64,000 nucleotides of DNA, taken from the NCBI RefSeq assembly GCF_000359745.1, contig NZ_AQHN01000054.1, forward strand, positions 124,001 to 188,000, given 5' to 3'. Below, one piece after another: positions 61,373 through 64,000 of the stretch; the stretch's first letter is position 1; each line of letters opens with the position of its first letter. The notes below the pieces were generated by a model. That model was given only the letters and a program-made list of their open reading frames with translations, made no database searches and had not been told where the DNA came from. The DNA is from Rhizobium freirei PRF 81. GTDB lineage: Bacteria; Pseudomonadota; Alphaproteobacteria; Rhizobiales; Rhizobiaceae. The translations under genes and the position numbers were made by a program.

Positions 61373-62761
61373 ATGACCCGCAAAATCAGGCTCAATGCCT
61401 TCGACATGAACTGCGTCGGACACCAGTCACCAGGCCTTTGGCGCCATCCGCGCGACAGATCCTGGACCTACAAGGATCTCGATTATTGGGTCCATCTTGC
61501 AAAGACGCTGGAGCGCGGCAAGTTCGACGGGCTCTTTATCGCCGATGTGCTCGGGGTCTATGACGTGCTGAACGGCAATGTCGACGCGGCGCTGCGCCAC
61601 TCCGCGCAAGTACCGGTCAACGACCCGCTGCAGCTCATTCCAACGATGGCCTATGAGACCGAGCATCTCGGTTTCGGTCTGACCGCGTCGCTCTCTTTCG
61701 AGCATCCCTACACCTTTGCGCGGCGCATCTCGACGCTCGACCATTTGACCAAGGGCCGCGTCGGCTGGAATGTCGTCACCTCCTATTTGAACAGCGGCGC
61801 CCTGAACATCGGTCAGGCCACCCAGACAAAGCATGACGACCGCTACGGCTTGGCCGAAGAATATCTCGAAGTCTGCTACAAGCTCTGGGAAGGCAGCTGG
61901 GAAGACGATGCCGTCATCCGCGATCGCGAAAAGGGTATTTTCACGCGGCCGGAGAAGGTTCACCCGATCCGCCATTCCGGCAAGCATTTCACCGTCCCCG
62001 GAATTCATTTGAGCGAGCCGTCGCCTCAGCGCACGCCGGTGCTCTATCAAGCCGGCTCCTCAAGCCGCGGCAAGGATTTCGCCGGCGCGCATGCCGAATG
62101 CATCTTCGTGGCGGCGCCCTCCAAGGCGGTGCTGAAGCGCTATGTCGCCAATGTTCGCGAGGCTGCCGAACGCGCCGGCCGCAATCCGCGCGAAATCCTT
62201 TCGTTCAACCTGCAGACCGTGATCCTCGGCGAGACCGATGCCGAAGCACAGCGCAAGTTCAACGAATACCGCCAATACGTCTCTCTCGAAGGTGCGCAGG
62301 CGCTGATCTCGGGCTGGACTGGCATCGACTTCGGCCAATTCTCTCCTGACGAAGTCCTACGCCACCGCTATACCAACGCGGTTCAATCTGCCGTCGAGAC
62401 TTTCACCACAATCGACCCGGACAAGCAATGGACCGTGCGCGAGATGGCCGACTGGGTCGGTATCGGCGGCTTCGGCCCGGTCTTTGTCGGATCGCCGCAG
62501 ACCGTGGCCGATCTGATGCAGGAATGGATCGAGGATACCGATGTCGACGGCTTCAACCTCGCCTATGCCGTGACGCCCGAAAGCTTCGAAGACGCAGTCG
62601 ACCTTCTGGTGCCTGAACTGCAGAGGCGCGGCGCCTACAAGAGCGACTATAAAGCGGGAACGCTACGCGAAAAACTCGGCGCTAGCGGCCCACGGCTGGC
62701 CCCGCCGCACCCGGCAGCGGGCTATCGCAATCTTCGTGATGTCGTTGCACGGGCTTCTTAA
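61373..62761 (+). CDS. NtaA/SnaA/DszA-family FMNH2-dependent monooxygenase
   Basis: The 462-residue LLM enzyme of the long branch reads RKIRLNAFDMNCVGHQSPGLWRHP at its start, then LGFGLTASLSFEHPYTFARRISTLDHLTKGRVGWNVVTSYLNSGALN and PVLYQAGSSSRGKDFAGAHAECIFVAAPS, all as in NtaA, DszA and SnaA. It is paralogous to the enzyme at 10.8 kb, and both operons share the upstream dyad motif. Placed last behind a complete ABC transporter, it probably oxidises the imported compound, likely at a C-S or C-N bond. A flavin reductase is not encoded nearby. Confidence 0.92.
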   Translation: MTRKIRLNAFDMNCVGHQSPGLWRHPRDRSWTYKDLDYWVHLAKTLERGKFDGLFIADVLGVYDVLNGNVDAALRHSAQVPVNDPLQLIPTMAYETEHLGFGLTASLSFEHPYTFARRISTLDHLTKGRVGWNVVTSYLNSGALNIGQATQTKHDDRYGLAEEYLEVCYKLWEGSWEDDAVIRDREKGIFTRPEKVHPIRHSGKHFTVPGIHLSEPSPQRTPVLYQAGSSSRGKDFAGAHAECIFVAAPSKAVLKRYVANVREAAERAGRNPREILSFNLQTVILGETDAEAQRKFNEYRQYVSLEGAQALISGWTGIDFGQFSPDEVLRHRYTNAVQSAVETFTTIDPDKQWTVREMADWVGIGGFGPVFVGSPQTVADLMQEWIEDTDVDGFNLAYAVTPESFEDAVDLLVPELQRRGAYKSDYKAGTLREKLGASGPRLAPPHPAAGYRNLRDVVARAS

Positions 62762-62798
62762 GCTCGGATCCCCGACCGGCTTCGGCAGCTTTCAGAGC

Positions 62799-63476
62799 TC
62801 AGGTAAAAAGCTCCGAAAGCATTGCCTCAAGATCGGCCCTCGCCTTGGGCGATAGATAGGGGCGCAGCAGGCTCGCGACCTGGCTCAGCCCCCAATGAAC
62901 ATGCTGCGGGCCGAGATCGTGAACGCCTTCCTGCAGTCCGAGATAGACGGCCCAATAGGTCGAGACGATCCACATATTCGTCAGGAGCGTTTTGCGGTCC
63001 TCCGCAGCGACGTTGATCAGATCGGCATCTTCCATTCGCTGAAAAATGACGTCGACGGAAAGACGCATACCACCACTGACCATCAGGATCGGTGCTCTTA
63101 GGCCCGGTGCGATTGCCAGCAGGCCCGGAATGTCGCGAAACAGGAAGCGATGGATCCAGACGAGCGAGAACCATTTGCGCAGAAAGCCGGCATAGGCTTT
63201 CGAATCCGCTCCCTCGACGGCGTCGGCTTCCTTGACCAGCGCTAACGCATCGGCTTCGAAGCGAGAAAACAAGGCCAGAACCAACGATTCCTTAGTGCGG
63301 AAATGGTAATAGAGATTGCCCTGATTGATCTGGACGGCCTTTGCGATCTCGGCCGTTGTCACCGCCTCCGGCCCCTTCTGATTGAAGAGCGACAGCGTCG
63401 AGGCAAGGATCCGTTCGCGCGTGCTGGGTTGCACCACCGGGTCCGTTCTCTTGCCTTTGTTGTCCGACACGCTCAT
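62799..63476 (-). CDS. TetR-family transcriptional regulator
   Basis: The 225-residue protein has the TetR helix-turn-helix (RILASTLSLFNQKGPEAVTTAEIAKAVQINQGNLYYHFRTKESLVLALFSRFEADALALV) and a helical C-terminal ligand domain. The frame is open to 63503, but that start would sit in the operator, so I use 63476 (GGGGG upstream); a GTG at 63470 is equally well placed. It is divergent from a cytochrome P450 gene with two palindromic operators between. It is most likely a repressor of the P450 and of itself. Confidence 0.9.
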   Translation of the reverse strand: MSVSDNKGKRTDPVVQPSTRERILASTLSLFNQKGPEAVTTAEIAKAVQINQGNLYYHFRTKESLVLALFSRFEADALALVKEADAVEGADSKAYAGFLRKWFSLVWIHRFLFRDIPGLLAIAPGLRAPILMVSGGMRLSVDVIFQRMEDADLINVAAEDRKTLLTNMWIVSTYWAVYLGLQEGVHDLGPQHVHWGLSQVASLLRPYLSPKARADLEAMLSELFT

Positions 63477-63491
63477 TCCCCCTTGAAGCTC

Positions 63492-63529
63492 TAAGGCATT
63501 CACCTTACTTTTCTAAGGCAAATACCTTA
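63492..63529. promoter_or_regulatory. Two tandem TetR operators
   Basis: TAAGG-N6-CCTTA occurs twice, at 63492-63507 and 63514-63529, with centres 22 bases apart (two helical turns). Both copies are perfect inverted repeats. Their place between the divergent tetR and P450 starts suits two TetR dimers bound on one face of the DNA. Confidence 0.78.
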
Positions 63530-63575
63530 AAATCGATCTACAGGCATTTGCAGGGCTGGACAAGGAGACCGAAGG

Positions 63576-64000
63576 ATGAATGCAAGCGTCAACCCGGCTG
63601 ATCTGGCGCCAAGCGAATTTCCGCTTACGCCGCGCTCGATGCCCCGTGTGCTCCTTTCGTTGATCCGCAACCCCCTTGATGCGCTACCGCCCCAGATCTT
63701 CGAAGAGCCGTTCGTTTTCACGCGGATGGCCGGAAAACTGCGGGTCTATCTCGCCGATCCCGAACTGATCTATCAGACGCTCGTCCGCAATTCCGATGCG
63801 CTCGGCAAGGGCGAAGATGTCCGTCGCCTGCTCGGCCCGGCGCTGGGCGACGGCATCCTGACCTCCGACGGTGCGCATTGGAAATGGCAGCGTCAATCCG
63901 TGGCCGGCGCCTTTCGCCACGAAAAGCTAGTGGAACTTCAACCAGCCATGATCGCGGCCGCCGAGCGCAGACGCAATCTCTGGCTTACGCACAAAGGCAG
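63576..64000 (+). CDS. Cytochrome P450, N-terminal part (3' end outside window)
   Basis: The frame runs from an ATG at 63576 (GGAGACCGAAGG upstream) off the right edge, giving 141 complete codons. The peptide has the P450 N-terminal layout: a proline-rich start, a beta strand with YLADPELIYQTLVRNSDALGKG and the C-helix motif SDGAHWKWQRQSVAGAFRHEKL, whose Trp and Arg contact the haem propionates. There is no membrane anchor, so it is a soluble bacterial P450. The haem-Cys region is not in view. It is probably repressed by the divergent TetR protein. Confidence 0.88.
   Translation, partial: MNASVNPADLAPSEFPLTPRSMPRVLLSLIRNPLDALPPQIFEEPFVFTRMAGKLRVYLADPELIYQTLVRNSDALGKGEDVRRLLGPALGDGILTSDGAHWKWQRQSVAGAFRHEKLVELQPAMIAAAERRRNLWLTHKG

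Overview
The window looks like a chromosomal or second-replicon segment of a Rhizobiaceae-type alphaproteobacterium (Rhizobium/Agrobacterium relatives). The grounds are high GC with GC-rich third positions, rhizobial intergenic palindromes at 27.4-27.6 kb, an MCP ending in a CheR-type xWxxF tail, a permease-ATPase fusion in a polar amino-acid ABC transporter, and densely packed transport and catabolic operons. I see no rRNA, tRNA, CRISPR array, insertion sequence or prophage. The assignment rests on gene content, not on a database search.

Layout. 0-4 kb: 3' part of a Zn/Cd P-type ATPase, an AraC regulator divergent from an FAD monooxygenase, and a small unknown gene. 4-13.1 kb (minus): one operon of about 9 kb with three luciferase-like (LLM) flavin monooxygenases, an M20 amidohydrolase, a GNAT acetyltransferase and a cystine-type ABC transporter with two binding proteins. 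This is nearly the gene set of the Bacillus ytmI/snaA-tcy-cmo-snd operon that salvages S-substituted cysteines. 13.8-20.8 kb: chemoreceptor, mntH and mntR with visible MntR boxes, a GGDEF protein and a small MscS channel. 21-32.6 kb: an LLM enzyme, a LysR regulator and a lysine-to-2-oxoglutarate set (hglS, aminoadipate-semialdehyde dehydrogenase, aminotransferase, ydiJ, and a saccharopine/lysine dehydrogenase with a divergent Lrp regulator). 32.9-37 kb: two exported unknown proteins, an LLM enzyme and a globin-coupled MCP. 37-40.3 kb: an AmpR-like regulator divergent from a class A beta-lactamase followed by a class C beta-lactamase. 41.5-50.9 kb: a divergent locus of Liv-type ABC genes (minus) and a GntR/DUF3830/TIGR04076/aldo-keto reductase/NTF2-like/binding protein/FAD oxidase operon (plus), substrate unknown. 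51-62.8 kb: SfnB/DszC-type monooxygenases, an NCS2 transporter, and a divergent pair of operons combining a ribose-type ABC transporter, two binding proteins, a DszC-like and an NtaA-like monooxygenase. 62.8-64 kb: a TetR regulator with a double operator and the start of a cytochrome P450 gene.

How the parts fit. The strongest unexplained signal is a 21-bp dyad (AATCTA-N9-TAGANT) found upstream of three operons: the cysteine-salvage-like operon at 13.17 kb and both arms of the divergent sugar-type ABC/monooxygenase locus at 56.4 and 56.7 kb. With six LLM enzymes and two SfnB/DszC-like enzymes in the window, this suggests an organosulfur-scavenging regulon in which a carbohydrate-type transporter brings in a sulfur-containing substrate that FMNH2-dependent monooxygenases cleave. 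The function is inferred; the motif and gene order are read directly from the sequence.
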